From Macrococcus sp. DPC7161 (GTDB taxonomy: Bacteria; Bacillota; Bacilli; Staphylococcales; Staphylococcaceae): 64,000 nucleotides of DNA. The notes beneath the pieces are model-generated. The model was not told where the DNA came from and did not search any database. It saw only the letters and a list, made by a program, of their open reading frames with translations. Shown in pieces: positions 46,432 to 56,020 of the stretch. Positions within the stretch are counted from its first letter, which is position 1; each line of letters begins with the position of its first letter. Where the stretch lies: NCBI RefSeq assembly GCF_004117835.1, contig NZ_SDSC01000002.1, positions 186,001 through 250,000 on the forward strand, given 5' to 3'. The translations under genes were made by a program, and so were the position numbers.

Positions 46432-46473
46432 AAAAATAGAGATACACTCATTGTTCTGAGTGTATCTCTATTT
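46432..46473. terminator. Terminator of gabD
   Basis: A 17-bp stem, AAATAGAGATACACTCA and its complement, around a 6-nt loop. The plus-strand A-rich flank gives a T-rich tail for the minus-strand gabD. Confidence 0.88.
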
Positions 46474-46494
46474 AATAAATTACAAGGCAACTAA

Positions 46495-47940
46495 CTATAA
46501 GAATTTCGTATTTATGAATTTCTCAGTAACGTATTCTTTTAAGCCTAAGTGACTGTTTTCGCGACCAAATCCTGAATGTTTAACGCCACCAAATGGTGTC
46601 TCTGGGTTAGAGATGTTTACAGCATTCATACCGACCATGCCGTATTCTAAGCCGTTAGATAATTGATATTGTACGGTGCTGTCTTGTGCATAGGCATAGC
46701 TTGCTAATCCATAATTTGTGTCATTCGCCATTTCGATGACTTCTTCTACAGTATCATATGTAATCACTGGAACAACTGGTCCAAATGTTTCTTCATAGAA
46801 GATATCCATCGAAGTATTGACGTGATCTAATATTGTTGGTTGGAAAAAGTTCCCTTGATCAAATGGTGATTCTGTTAAACGATGACCTCCTGTTACTAAT
46901 ACAGCTCCTTTATCTGTCGCATCAACAATTTGTTGTTTGATTTTATCAATCGCATCTTCACGAATTAGTGGTCCAACGTTTGTTTCATCGTCTAAACCGT
47001 TACCTACAACGAGTGCTTCGACTTTAGACTTTAGTAAGTTTAAAAATTCATCTTTGATACTTTCATGCGCAAAGACTCTATTCGGTGCAATACATACTTG
47101 TCCATTATTACGGAATTTCGCTGCAATTAATCCTTCTACAGCCGCTTCAATATTCGCATCACTATGAACGATAAATGGAGCATGTCCACCAAGTTCTAGT
47201 GATAATTTCTTTAACGTATCTGCACTTTGTTCATAAAGTGTTTTACCGATTGGTGTTGAGCCCGTAAATGTTAATTTCTTAACATCGTTTGATGCGGTTA
47301 AAATGCTACCAATTTCTTTTGAACTACCCATCACTAAATTCACGACACCTTTAGGTAATTCAGTCGCTTCAAAGATTTCAAATATCGCAAGTGCTGATAA
47401 TGGTGTATCTTTAGATGGTTTTAAAATAACTGTATTCCCTGCAGCAAGTGCCGGTGCTAATTTACGTGTAATCATACCTGAAGGGAAATTCCACGGTGTA
47501 ATGGCAGCAACCACACCTACCGGTTCATATTTAATTTCGTATCGATGATTGTTAGGTGCTGGGATTGTATCGCCATATAAACGTCGTGCTTCTTCGGCAT
47601 TCCATCTGAAGCTTTCTGCACCACTTAATACTTCTAACTTTGCTTCTTTTAGAGGTTTACCTTGTTCAATCGTCATAATACGTGCAAGTTCATCCGCACG
47701 TTCTTCTAATAAATCAGCAATATGGTGTAGGTATTGCGTACGTTCTTTAAGTTCAAGTCCTTTCCATTCAGGGAATGCTGATTTTGCTGCTTGAATGGCT
47801 TCCTCGACATGATCTTTCGTACCAATTGCAGTTTGTGCAATGACTTCTCCTGTTGCTGGATTGGTTACATCTGTTTTATCAGTTGAAGTAATCCATTCAC
47901 CATTAATAAACATATCTGTTTTTACATTTAAGTTTGTCAT
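46495..47940 (-). CDS. gabD: NAD(P)-dependent succinate-semialdehyde dehydrogenase
   Basis: A 481-residue aldehyde dehydrogenase. Catalytic Glu lies in LSLELGGHAPFIV and the nucleophilic Cys in FRNNGQVCIAPNR; NAD-binding FTGSTPIGKTLYEQ and the C-terminal NPETPFGGVKHSGFGRENSHLGLKEY match GabD. It oxidises succinate semialdehyde to succinate. AAAGGACGTG precedes the ATG. No gabT or gabP is adjacent, so the in vivo aldehyde is an inference. Confidence 0.9.
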   Translation of the reverse strand: MTNLNVKTDMFINGEWITSTDKTDVTNPATGEVIAQTAIGTKDHVEEAIQAAKSAFPEWKGLELKERTQYLHHIADLLEERADELARIMTIEQGKPLKEAKLEVLSGAESFRWNAEEARRLYGDTIPAPNNHRYEIKYEPVGVVAAITPWNFPSGMITRKLAPALAAGNTVILKPSKDTPLSALAIFEIFEATELPKGVVNLVMGSSKEIGSILTASNDVKKLTFTGSTPIGKTLYEQSADTLKKLSLELGGHAPFIVHSDANIEAAVEGLIAAKFRNNGQVCIAPNRVFAHESIKDEFLNLLKSKVEALVVGNGLDDETNVGPLIREDAIDKIKQQIVDATDKGAVLVTGGHRLTESPFDQGNFFQPTILDHVNTSMDIFYEETFGPVVPVITYDTVEEVIEMANDTNYGLASYAYAQDSTVQYQLSNGLEYGMVGMNAVNISNPETPFGGVKHSGFGRENSHLGLKEYVTEKFINTKFL

Positions 47941-48074
47941 TATTTCACGTCCTTTAATTTCTTTGTATACTTACATTTTCCCACTGTACATTTATTAAAA
48001 CAAAGATTGTGCTTATTCATAGAATTTAAGCTATACTATAAAAATGAAAAAATGAGGATATAGTGGAGTTTAAT

Positions 48075-49274
48075 ATGGAAAAAGAAAATCATCATCAAAT
48101 CAAGTTTTCTTTGGTTCTAGTGTTAGGGCTACTCGCAGCATTTGGACCATTATCTTTAGATATGTATTTACCAGCGCTACCAAAAGTAGCAGATGATTTA
48201 AATACTACAGCAAGTAATGCGCAACTATCGTTAACAGCATGTATGATTGGACTTGCTTTTGGACAAGTGTTTGTTGGTCCATTAAGTGATTTATTTGGTC
48301 GTAAGAAGCCACTGATCATCGTCCTAGTTGTTTATGCAGTGATGAGTTTATGTGCTGCTTTATCAGGTAATATCACATTTCTTGTTATTTTTAGGTTTTT
48401 ACAAGGATTTTCAGGTGGAGCGGGTGCTGTTATTTCCCGAGCAATATCTAGTGATTTATATACGGGTAAGGCATTAACGAAGTTTTTAAGTGTTTTAATG
48501 TTAGTAAATGGTTTAGCACCAATACTTGCACCAGTAATAGGAGGGTTAATTCTTAGCTTTTCAACATGGCATACCGTATTTTATGTATTGATGACTTATG
48601 GTTTTATAATGGTAATTTTAGCGATGACATTAAAGGAAAGTTTGCCTAAAGAGAAACGAAATGTTGGTGTATTTCAATCAATAAAACGTGATTTTAAAGC
48701 ATTATTAACAAATAGAAGGTTTATGATAATGCTCCTATTGCAATCGTTAACGTACGGTGTATTATTCAGTTATATTTCAGGATCACCATTTATTGTGCAG
48801 AAGATTTATCGCATGAATGCACAACAATTTAGTTATATGTTTGCCTTCAACGGATTAGGATTAATATTATTTGGACAATTAACAGGTAAATTGGTTGATA
48901 AAATGAGCGAATTACAAATACTGAAATTAGGGCAAAACATTCAATTTTTAGGAATGTTGCTAACGGTAATCGTGCTGTTAATGCACTTACCTGCTTGGTT
49001 ACTTTTCATAAGCTTCTTTTTATTAATCGCACCTGTAAGTATGATTGGAACGGTTGGCTTCTCTATTGCAATGCAAGTACAACAACAAGGTGCTGGAAGT
49101 GCATCAGCGATATTGGGATTAATGCAGTTTCTAGTAGGCGGATTACTATCACCTTTAGTAGGTGTGATGGGTGAGACTTCAGTCATTCCTTTCATTATTA
49201 TCATTGTACTTTGTACACTAATGATGCAAATCATTAGAATGCTCGGTGTAAAACAATTTATAGATATCAAATAA
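48075..49274 (+). CDS. Bcr/CflA-family drug resistance MFS transporter
   Basis: A 399-residue MFS exporter. The motifs LDMYLPALPKVADDLN, GLAFGQVFVGPLSDLFGRKKPL and RFLQGFSGGAGAVISRAI are diagnostic for the Bcr/CflA (multidrug/bicyclomycin) group. Twelve hydrophobic segments are seen. The ATG at 48075 has GTGGAG 7 nt upstream; an in-frame GTG at 48063 behind GAGGA is a possible alternative. The substrate cannot be told. Confidence 0.9.
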   Translation: MEKENHHQIKFSLVLVLGLLAAFGPLSLDMYLPALPKVADDLNTTASNAQLSLTACMIGLAFGQVFVGPLSDLFGRKKPLIIVLVVYAVMSLCAALSGNITFLVIFRFLQGFSGGAGAVISRAISSDLYTGKALTKFLSVLMLVNGLAPILAPVIGGLILSFSTWHTVFYVLMTYGFIMVILAMTLKESLPKEKRNVGVFQSIKRDFKALLTNRRFMIMLLLQSLTYGVLFSYISGSPFIVQKIYRMNAQQFSYMFAFNGLGLILFGQLTGKLVDKMSELQILKLGQNIQFLGMLLTVIVLLMHLPAWLLFISFFLLIAPVSMIGTVGFSIAMQVQQQGAGSASAILGLMQFLVGGLLSPLVGVMGETSVIPFIIIIVLCTLMMQIIRMLGVKQFIDIK

Positions 49275-49278
49275 ATGA

Positions 49279-49315
49279 ACCCGTATGACGTTACCACAGC
49301 GTCATACGGGTTTTT
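49279..49315 (+). terminator. Terminator of the Bcr/CflA gene
   Basis: A stem ACCCGTATGACG/CGTCATACGGGT followed by five T. Confidence 0.9.
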
Positions 49316-49382
49316 ATAATGGCTTTTTTATTTTTGATTTTGAATTACTAAAATTTATATATTAAAAACTAAATGCAATTGT

Positions 49383-50318
49383 TTATTTCATACCGTCATG
49401 AATCACAGTAATATTATGTTTCATCATGTTGTAGTATGAATCTGCTTTTGTGCCTTTTTTACCGATAGAGTCTGTGTAGACTTCACCGTGTATTGGTAGA
49501 TGTGTTTGCTCAGATAATGCATTCATACTACGTTTATCGACACTTGATTCAACATAAAGTGATTTCACATCATGATGTTTAATGTAATCAATAATACGTT
49601 TCATTTGTTCTGGTGTCCCTTGCTTCTCTGTATTGATTTCCCATATGTATTGATGGTTCAAGTGATAATCTCTACTAAAATATTTAAAGGCACCTTCACT
49701 CGTGATAAGTATTTTATGCTTGTCATCAATATCATTAAATTTATTCTTATATTGATTGCTCAATTGTTCCAGCTTCTTTGTATAAGTTTTAAGGTTTTGC
49801 TCATAAATTGATTTATGTTTTGGATCTTTTTCGATTAAAGCATTTGCAATTGTTTTGGCATATTTCACACCATTATCGATACTTAACCAAGCATGAGGAT
49901 CTACTTTTTTGTCGTCATTTTTCCCATTTTCTAAATAAATCTTTTCAACAGATTGGCTAGCTGCAACAACTTCTTTACTATTTATTTTTTTATTAGCTTG
50001 TTTTAACGCATTATTAAACCAACCATTTCCTGTTTCAAGATTTAATCCATTATAAATGATTAAATCCGATTTAGAGATAGCTTCTATATCTTTCGGCTTT
50101 ACTTCATATTCGTGAGGATCTTGCCCAATAGGGACAATATTATGAATTTTAACTTGGTCACCAGCAATATTTTTAGTGATGTCGTATAAAATTGAATTCG
50201 TTGTGACAACTTCAAACGATTGTTTCTGTTTATTCTGGCAAGCACCGAGTAGGATAATAAACATAAGTGCAATTGCTACCATAAATGTTTTCCGTGATGA
50301 TTTATATAATATTTTCAT
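49383..50318 (-). CDS. mntC: Manganese ABC transporter binding lipoprotein MntC
   Basis: A 311-residue cluster 9 (TroA/MntC) metal-binding lipoprotein. Signal peptide MKILYKSSRKTFMVAIALMF ends in the lipobox ILLGAC. Metal ligands are expected at His in DPHEYEVKP and DPHAWLS, a Glu in ITSEGAFKYFSRDY and an Asp in VYTDSIG. GGAGG precedes the ATG, inside the end of mntB (17-nt overlap). Third gene of mntABC; manganese is preferred over zinc because mntR is divergent. Confidence 0.94.
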   Translation of the reverse strand: MKILYKSSRKTFMVAIALMFIILLGACQNKQKQSFEVVTTNSILYDITKNIAGDQVKIHNIVPIGQDPHEYEVKPKDIEAISKSDLIIYNGLNLETGNGWFNNALKQANKKINSKEVVAASQSVEKIYLENGKNDDKKVDPHAWLSIDNGVKYAKTIANALIEKDPKHKSIYEQNLKTYTKKLEQLSNQYKNKFNDIDDKHKILITSEGAFKYFSRDYHLNHQYIWEINTEKQGTPEQMKRIIDYIKHHDVKSLYVESSVDKRSMNALSEQTHLPIHGEVYTDSIGKKGTKADSYYNMMKHNITVIHDGMK

Positions 50319-51138
50319 GTGAAACCTCCAAAAATTTTAGTTTATGAACAATAAAAATAATAAGATAAATACCTGTACTAATGAGTACAATGCATGCACC
50401 ACTAGGTATGTTGTATAAATAACTGATATACATCCCTATGACAGCACTGACGAGGCCAAAAAAGCTCGACAAGAACATCATTGTTTTTAGAGACTTTGCA
50501 ATTAAAAATGCACTTGATGCGGGTGTAATAAGCATAGATACGACCAGTATGATGCCGACGGTTTGTAAACTCACAACAGTCACGCATGCAAGCATTAACA
50601 TTACTAAGTAATGCCAAAATGTTGGGTTGAAACCATTCATCTTTGCAAGTGTCTCATCAAATGTTGTCAGCTCTAATGCTTTGAAACATAAAATGATAAT
50701 CAACAGCACCACGATGCCTACAATGCTTGTTGCAATCATGGCATCGTTGGTCACTGTTAATATATTTCCGAATAAAATGTGATACAGATTGGTTGTTGAT
50801 TGAATCAAACTGATCATAATCACACCGATGGAGAAGAAAGCAGTGAATACGATGCCAATCGCAGCATCATTTTTCGTTTTAGATGACTTCGTTAAAGATT
50901 CAATTAAAACACTTGTGAGTAACCCAGAGCATAGCGCGCCAATAAACATTGGGATATTTAAAATAAAACTCAGTGCAACACCAGGTAAAATGGCATGACT
51001 CATGGCATCCCCCATTAAACTAAGACCACGTAGTGTAACGAGCGAACCAACCGCACCTGTAACGATACCTACAATCGCCGCTGTAATCAGTGCACGTGAT
51101 AAAAACTCATAAGTGAAGAGGGATTCTATAAATGACAT
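50302..51138 (-). CDS. mntB: Manganese ABC transporter permease MntB
   Basis: A 278-residue ABC-3 family permease with eight or nine hydrophobic helices. The conserved LRGLSLMGDAMSHAILPGVAL block near residue 35 contains the ATPase-contact region. AGGGGGTG precedes the ATG, which lies within the end of mntA (13-nt overlap). Confidence 0.95.
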   Translation of the reverse strand: MSFIESLFTYEFLSRALITAAIVGIVTGAVGSLVTLRGLSLMGDAMSHAILPGVALSFILNIPMFIGALCSGLLTSVLIESLTKSSKTKNDAAIGIVFTAFFSIGVIMISLIQSTTNLYHILFGNILTVTNDAMIATSIVGIVVLLIIILCFKALELTTFDETLAKMNGFNPTFWHYLVMLMLACVTVVSLQTVGIILVVSMLITPASSAFLIAKSLKTMMFLSSFFGLVSAVIGMYISYLYNIPSGACIVLISTGIYLIIFIVHKLKFLEVSHENII

Positions 51139-51836
51139 GAATACGCACCCCCTAAATAAGTGTTAGAAATCCATTCGTCAGTAAACACTTTATGCACAGG
51201 ACCCGATTTCAATATGGTTTGATTCAACCAAATGATATTATCGAATAATGATTTCGCGCTTTCTAAATCGTGATGCACAATGAAGATTAATTTTCCTTGA
51301 GACTTTAATAGTTTAAGTTGGTCGATGATGATTTCTTGACTTAAAAAATCAATGCCCACAAACGGTTCATCTAAGAAATATACTGCTTTTTCCTCAATCA
51401 GTGCTCGAGCGATAATCACACGTTGCAACTGCCCACCACTCAAAGTGTTGAGTGTTCGATGTTTAATGTCTTCAAGTTTTAAAGACTGAATGACTTTATC
51501 GACACGTAATTGGGCTGTTCTTTTAAAGAAACGTTTCTTAGTACATCCACCTAAACGAATCATATTTTGAACAGTGATTGGAAAGTCTAAATCAATGTGT
51601 GACTTTTGAGGAATATAGCCAATAGTATCAAGTTGTGATTGAATCGGTTTACCGAATAAAGTGCAATTGCCTATAGACGGAGCAAATCCAAGAATGGCTT
51701 TAATCAATGTTGATTTACCAGCACCATTTGGTCCCATAATGCCAACGATATTACCCGTTACAGGTGTCGTGTAATGAATGTTTTTAAGCACATCTTTATG
51801 ATGGTATTGCACATTCAATTGTTCAATTTTAAACAT
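51126..51836 (-). CDS. mntA: Manganese ABC transporter ATPase MntA
   Basis: A 236-residue ABC ATPase. Walker A GPNGAGKST, Q-loop IGYIPQKSHIDLDFP, signature LSGGQLQR, Walker B VYFLDEP and the H-loop IVHHD are all intact. AAAGGAG precedes the ATG. First gene of the operon, facing mntR across MntR-type half-sites. Confidence 0.96.
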   Translation of the reverse strand: MFKIEQLNVQYHHKDVLKNIHYTTPVTGNIVGIMGPNGAGKSTLIKAILGFAPSIGNCTLFGKPIQSQLDTIGYIPQKSHIDLDFPITVQNMIRLGGCTKKRFFKRTAQLRVDKVIQSLKLEDIKHRTLNTLSGGQLQRVIIARALIEEKAVYFLDEPFVGIDFLSQEIIIDQLKLLKSQGKLIFIVHHDLESAKSLFDNIIWLNQTILKSGPVHKVFTDEWISNTYLGGAYSCHL

Positions 51837-51866
51837 AAGAACTCCTTTCTAATAAAATAACTATAA

Positions 51867-51894
51867 CCTAAACATTAATTTAGGGTAACCTAAA
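51867..51894 (-). promoter_or_regulatory. MntR-type operator half-sites
   Basis: Half-sites CCTAAA (51867-51872), TTTAGG (51879-51884) and CCTAAA (51889-51894) form two overlapping inverted repeats, CCTAAA-N6-TTTAGG and TTTAGG-N4-CCTAAA. They lie between mntA and mntR, about 30 nt before mntA, overlapping its probable promoter (-10 TATAGT on the minus strand). Confidence 0.75.
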
Positions 51895-51985
51895 ACAATT
51901 ATAATTATAAACGAAAAAAAGTATGCGTCAATACATATGAATGTGAACATTTCGTGATAAAATAGAAATAACGAGGAGGAATCGT

Positions 51986-52630
51986 ATGCTTACCGATGAA
52001 AAAGAGGATTACTTAAAAGTGATTTATGAGCTGAGTTCAGACTATGAATTTGTGCCGAATAAATTGATTGCACAAGCTTTAAATATCAAGCCACCATCTG
52101 TCTCGGAGATGATGACGAGATTAAATCAAGAAGGATATATAGAAATTAAACCTTACAAAGGGGTAAAACTTTCTCAAAAAGGATTGGATGCGACTTTATC
52201 ACTTATCAAACGCCATCGCATTATTGAATGTTTCTTAATTGCAAGCTTAGATTATAAGTGGAATGAAGTACATGAAGAAGCAGAAATATTAGAGCATAAA
52301 GTATCGGATAAATTCATCGAACGTTTAGACAAAATGCTTGGGTATCCGAAGTATTGCCCGCATGGTGCACTGATTCCAAGGGATAACATAATAGATGATG
52401 GCTATGAAACGATAATGCAACTTGATGTTCAAACAGCATTTGAACTCAAGAAAGTCGATGATGAATATCAATTATTACAATATTTAAGTGATCAAAATGT
52501 TTCGATTGGTGATACATTAATACTTATAAAAAAAGACAATGCCAATAATGTTGTACATATTCAAACAAGCAATCAAGAAACCTTTATCATTAGCTTTGAG
52601 AATGCAATGAAGATGTATTATGCACCTTAA
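51986..52630 (+). CDS. mntR: Manganese-dependent DtxR-family repressor MntR
   Basis: A 214-residue DtxR/MntR repressor. The winged helix is at 1-70 (LIAQALNIKPPSVSEMMTRLNQEGYI); the dimer/metal domain includes RHRIIECFL, WNEVHEEAEILEH and YPKYCPHGALIPR. The C-terminal third (about 145-214) is an SH3/FeoA-like domain, so this is the long staphylococcal form, unlike the shorter B. subtilis MntR. GAGGAGGA precedes the ATG. It should repress mntABC in high Mn2+. Confidence 0.94.
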   Translation: MLTDEKEDYLKVIYELSSDYEFVPNKLIAQALNIKPPSVSEMMTRLNQEGYIEIKPYKGVKLSQKGLDATLSLIKRHRIIECFLIASLDYKWNEVHEEAEILEHKVSDKFIERLDKMLGYPKYCPHGALIPRDNIIDDGYETIMQLDVQTAFELKKVDDEYQLLQYLSDQNVSIGDTLILIKKDNANNVVHIQTSNQETFIISFENAMKMYYAP

Positions 52631-52694
52631 GCATTATTTTTAATTGCTTCTAGAACAAATAGAACAATAAAATTAAGTAAATCAATCACATAAC

Positions 52695-53450
52695 TCAAAA
52701 ATAAAACCCATCATCATAAAACCAAGTACGAATGATGGGTTTTATGATGATGTAACACGTATAAAGATTAACAATAATAAAAAGCAGAGCATAAATAAAA
52801 GCAGGAATTTTAGTCACTTGTTTCAGCAGTGCACCGTCCCAAGTTTGATTACGCGATAAATAGACACGAATAATCATCATCGAAGTAAGAATGGTATCTG
52901 CTAGTAATGTTGAAAGTAAGAAATGATAGCCATAAATAAAGATAGCACTGAAATTTTGATTTAGATGTTGTGTTATAAAATAAATAGCGGCCACTGTAAG
53001 CACAATCAATAACCCGGGAAATAGTTTACGACTCGTTTTGATGAAATAAAATAGAAATACTAAGAATAATAAAACGAGATAAATCGTAGTGAATTGATGT
53101 ATGAGTGCATGATAACCTAATAATAAATACAAGGGTGGAAATAAATAACCTGCTATCATCGTAGCAAACTGATTAAACCTACCTGTCATCAAGGTCTCCG
53201 CATATCCTAATCGTTGTGTTGCAATTTGTTCGCGGTGTGATAATACAATGACAATGTCTTTAACATTACCACCCGTCAATAAACACATAAAGGCATGACC
53301 AAATTCATGTAATAATGTTGGGAAGCTCTTCATTAAGCGCAGCAAGAAATTCGTTGAACTCAATGTATAAGACAAAACAAAGTATATGAATGTAAATAAT
53401 ATTAACCATAACGGCTGATAAGTAATGGGTGTTGTAAGTAATTGTGACAT
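52695..53450 (-). CDS. M50-like (M50B) membrane protein
   Basis: A 251-residue integral membrane protein with seven or so hydrophobic helices and a HEFGH motif (SFPTLLHEFGHAFMCLLTGG, near residue 50), the HExxH metal-binding signature of peptidase M50B-like proteins. Whether it cleaves anything is not known. The SD AGGAG abuts an ATG at 53459, so the ATG at 53450 (9 nt away) was chosen. Its last codons lie inside the terminator stem of the opposing mntR. Confidence 0.78.
   Translation of the reverse strand: MSQLLTTPITYQPLWLILFTFIYFVLSYTLSSTNFLLRLMKSFPTLLHEFGHAFMCLLTGGNVKDIVIVLSHREQIATQRLGYAETLMTGRFNQFATMIAGYLFPPLYLLLGYHALIHQFTTIYLVLLFLVFLFYFIKTSRKLFPGLLIVLTVAAIYFITQHLNQNFSAIFIYGYHFLLSTLLADTILTSMMIIRVYLSRNQTWDGALLKQVTKIPAFIYALLFIIVNLYTCYIIIKPIIRTWFYDDGFYF
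52699..52744. terminator. Terminator of mntR overlapping the M50-like 3' end
   Basis: The stem AAAACCCATCAT with ATGATGGGTTTT and a long loop lies between mntR and the converging M50-like gene, and encodes the last residues of the latter. Confidence 0.7.
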
Positions 53451-53483
53451 GAAATTCATCTCCTAAAGTACATTATAGTATGA

Positions 53484-53520
53484 AAAAAGATACATCTCAT
53501 CGTACTAGAGATGCATCTTT
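53484..53520 (-). terminator. Terminator-like hairpin upstream of the M50-like gene
   Basis: On the minus strand AAAGATGCATCTC and GAGATGTATCTTT form a 13-bp stem with one mismatch, followed by a TTTTTT run. It sits just before a possible -10 (TATAAT, 53478-53473) and the SD of the M50-like gene, where no minus-strand gene precedes it. Confidence 0.6.
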
Positions 53521-53632
53521 ATAAATTTTGTTAAAATCGCCTCAAATTTAATGGCGATGTATTGTATTTACTATTGCTTCATTTAATACCAATTTATGAT
53601 AAAATAGACTCATTACGAATAGGGGTGGCTGT

Positions 53633-54415
53633 ATGGATACTGTAGAACAAACAACTAATATGATGCATGAAGAACATGTGATTGAAACGCATCATTTATC
53701 AAAAAGTTTTAATGGATTTATGGCAGTAAAGGACTTGAATTTAAAGGTTAACAAAGGGGAATTATATGCCTTTTTAGGACCAAATGGCTCTGGGAAGTCT
53801 ACTACTATTAAAATGTTAATTGGTTTATTAGAACCATCAAGCGGTGGTGTTTCTATGTTTGGTCAATCGTTAGTGGATCATGCTATCGATATTAAATGTC
53901 GTATTGCATACATTCCAGATACGCCGAATACTTTAGGGAAATTAACAGGTGATGAATATTTAGATTTTTATGCTTCTATTTTCAAAATGGATAAAGCTGT
54001 TTACGAAGCGAAAAAGCATGAATTACTCAGTTTGTTTGAGCTAGAAGGTAAAACAAATCAATTGATTGAAGGCTACTCACACGGTATGCGTCAAAAAATT
54101 GTACTAGTTGCAGGATTAATGCACGAGCCAGATATTATTTTCTTAGATGAGCCGACTGTAGGGTTAGATCCCCTCAGTACAAGAAACTTAAAGGCGTATT
54201 TAAAGCATCAAACAACGTTAGGTAAAACTGTCTTTTTAACGACGCATATTTTAGAGATTGCTGAGCAACTCGCTGATAGAATTGGTATCGTGCACAATGG
54301 TGTATTGAAAGCTGAAGGAACACTAGATAATTTAAGAGCATTAAGTCATTTAGAAAATGCGACATTAGAAGACGTGTTCTTAAAGTTAACAGAGCGTGGT
54401 GAAGCGCATGATTAA
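53633..54415 (+). CDS. ABC exporter ATP-binding protein (first system)
   Basis: A 260-residue ATPase: Walker A GPNGSGKST, a divergent signature YSHGMRQK, Walker B IIFLDEPTVGLD and H-loop LTTHIL. It resembles ATPases of ABC-2/Ecs-type exporters. GGGGTGG precedes the ATG. It overlaps the permease gene by 8 nt. The substrate is unknown. Confidence 0.92.
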   Translation: MDTVEQTTNMMHEEHVIETHHLSKSFNGFMAVKDLNLKVNKGELYAFLGPNGSGKSTTIKMLIGLLEPSSGGVSMFGQSLVDHAIDIKCRIAYIPDTPNTLGKLTGDEYLDFYASIFKMDKAVYEAKKHELLSLFELEGKTNQLIEGYSHGMRQKIVLVAGLMHEPDIIFLDEPTVGLDPLSTRNLKAYLKHQTTLGKTVFLTTHILEIAEQLADRIGIVHNGVLKAEGTLDNLRALSHLENATLEDVFLKLTERGEAHD

Positions 54416-55976
54416 AGCAATGCTGAAGATGGAATGGCGCAGTTTCATCAATAGTTTCAAAGCACTATCTGGTGCAACGAAAGCATTAACCATCATTGGT
54501 TATCTGGCAATATTTATTGTTCTTGCACCTATGATCGTTGGATTCATTTCTTTAGGTTATCAATTACCCAAAACAAATATCATTAATTTAACAGCATATA
54601 TTGCTTTGTTCTACTTTTTAATTATTTTTGTATCATCGATAACAACGATTATTAATGACTTTTTTATAGCAAATGATATTAAACAACTACTTACGCTTCC
54701 TATTGGGATACAACATGTATTTACGGTAAAGATGTTAAAGTTGTGGTTTATGCCATTGTTTTGGTTGTATTTATTAATCAGTGTGACGATGTCATTTAAT
54801 TTGTATGCAATTGTACATAGTATGCTAACAGTGATTAAAGTCATGATTACAATGCTTGGATTGACGATGATTTACATTGTTTTAACTTTTGGCTTTGTAT
54901 TTTTATTGACAAAATTAATTCCGAAATCAAAGATAAAGGAAATCATGACAGCGGTGTTAGGTTTAGTTGGCGCTTGTAGTTACTTTATTTATTTAGGTAT
55001 TGGTAATAAAATCATTCAAAATTTACCTAAGCTACCTGATTATTTACCATTTAATTTTATTGCGAAGATTATGATCAATAACTTGAATGGTTATATTGAT
55101 GTGATGATTAGTGGATTAATATTATTGGTTGGTATTGTATTACATGTGTTGATGTACCGTCTATTAATTAAATATGGTAAGGATGACTTCACTACAGAAA
55201 CAATAAAAAAACGTTCAAAAAAATATACGTCAACGATTATGACACCTGAACAAGCGTTTAGAATGAAAGATAAAAAGTTATTATTAAGAGATTTTCGTGA
55301 AATCAGTGCAGTATTACCACAAGTCATTATTCCAATTCCTTATTTTATATTTGTTATTATGCAATCAGGTGGTATTCATGAAATGTTGTCATGGACGGAT
55401 GAAGTAAAAGCGACGACGCTTTTCGGTATAGCAACAGCAGGAACGGGATATGTGGTGATTACAATAAGCTCTATGTTTGCTGCAAAAGATGCCGAACAAT
55501 ATGATTTATTGTATAGTTTACCGATAGATTTTAAAGATGTTGTTCGCGCAAAATGGAAATCAGCATCTTTAACGTCGGGAACATTATTTAGCATCCCATT
55601 AGTGATTTTTGGTATTGTGATTCAAGCCAATCCATTATTTGTTGTTTGTGCAATCATTTCAGCTTACGCAACGGCGTTTAGTTTATCTCTGTTAGGTATA
55701 AAATTCGGTATTACCGAACCACAAATTAGTAAGAAAAATCCTGGAAAGCGTATTTCTACAGGAATGGGATTTGTATCTTTACTGACGGTCATGGGATTTA
55801 TTGGACTTATTGTAGCAGTACAATTCTTGATTGGTGCACTAGGACTCGCATTATTCATAAGATTTATTGTGTTGACAGTCATTGTCGTATGTATTGGTGC
55901 AATCATATACTTTGTAAGTTTTAAAGCATGTGTAAAACAATATGAACAAAAACTTAAAATAACCTATGTTGATTAA
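54408..55976 (+). CDS. ABC exporter permease (first system)
   Basis: A 522-residue membrane protein with about 12 hydrophobic segments arranged in two halves, unusually long for an ABC-2 permease, so one chain may form the whole channel. Cytoplasmic loops hold KRSKKYTSTIMTPEQAFRMKDKKLLLRDFREIS. The ATG at 54408 follows GTGGTGAAG; the frame extends to 54396. A terminator follows. The exported compound is unknown. Confidence 0.85.
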   Translation: MIKAMLKMEWRSFINSFKALSGATKALTIIGYLAIFIVLAPMIVGFISLGYQLPKTNIINLTAYIALFYFLIIFVSSITTIINDFFIANDIKQLLTLPIGIQHVFTVKMLKLWFMPLFWLYLLISVTMSFNLYAIVHSMLTVIKVMITMLGLTMIYIVLTFGFVFLLTKLIPKSKIKEIMTAVLGLVGACSYFIYLGIGNKIIQNLPKLPDYLPFNFIAKIMINNLNGYIDVMISGLILLVGIVLHVLMYRLLIKYGKDDFTTETIKKRSKKYTSTIMTPEQAFRMKDKKLLLRDFREISAVLPQVIIPIPYFIFVIMQSGGIHEMLSWTDEVKATTLFGIATAGTGYVVITISSMFAAKDAEQYDLLYSLPIDFKDVVRAKWKSASLTSGTLFSIPLVIFGIVIQANPLFVVCAIISAYATAFSLSLLGIKFGITEPQISKKNPGKRISTGMGFVSLLTVMGFIGLIVAVQFLIGALGLALFIRFIVLTVIVVCIGAIIYFVSFKACVKQYEQKLKITYVD

Positions 55977-55982
55977 TTCATA

Positions 55983-56012
55983 AAAAAATAGCATGCAGCG
56001 CATGCTATTTTT
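55983..56012. terminator. Bidirectional terminator
   Basis: The stem AAAATAGCATGC/GCATGCTATTTT with a 3-nt loop lies between the ABC permease gene and the converging PBP4-like gene. Confidence 0.88.
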
Positions 56013-56020
56013 ATTTGTTA

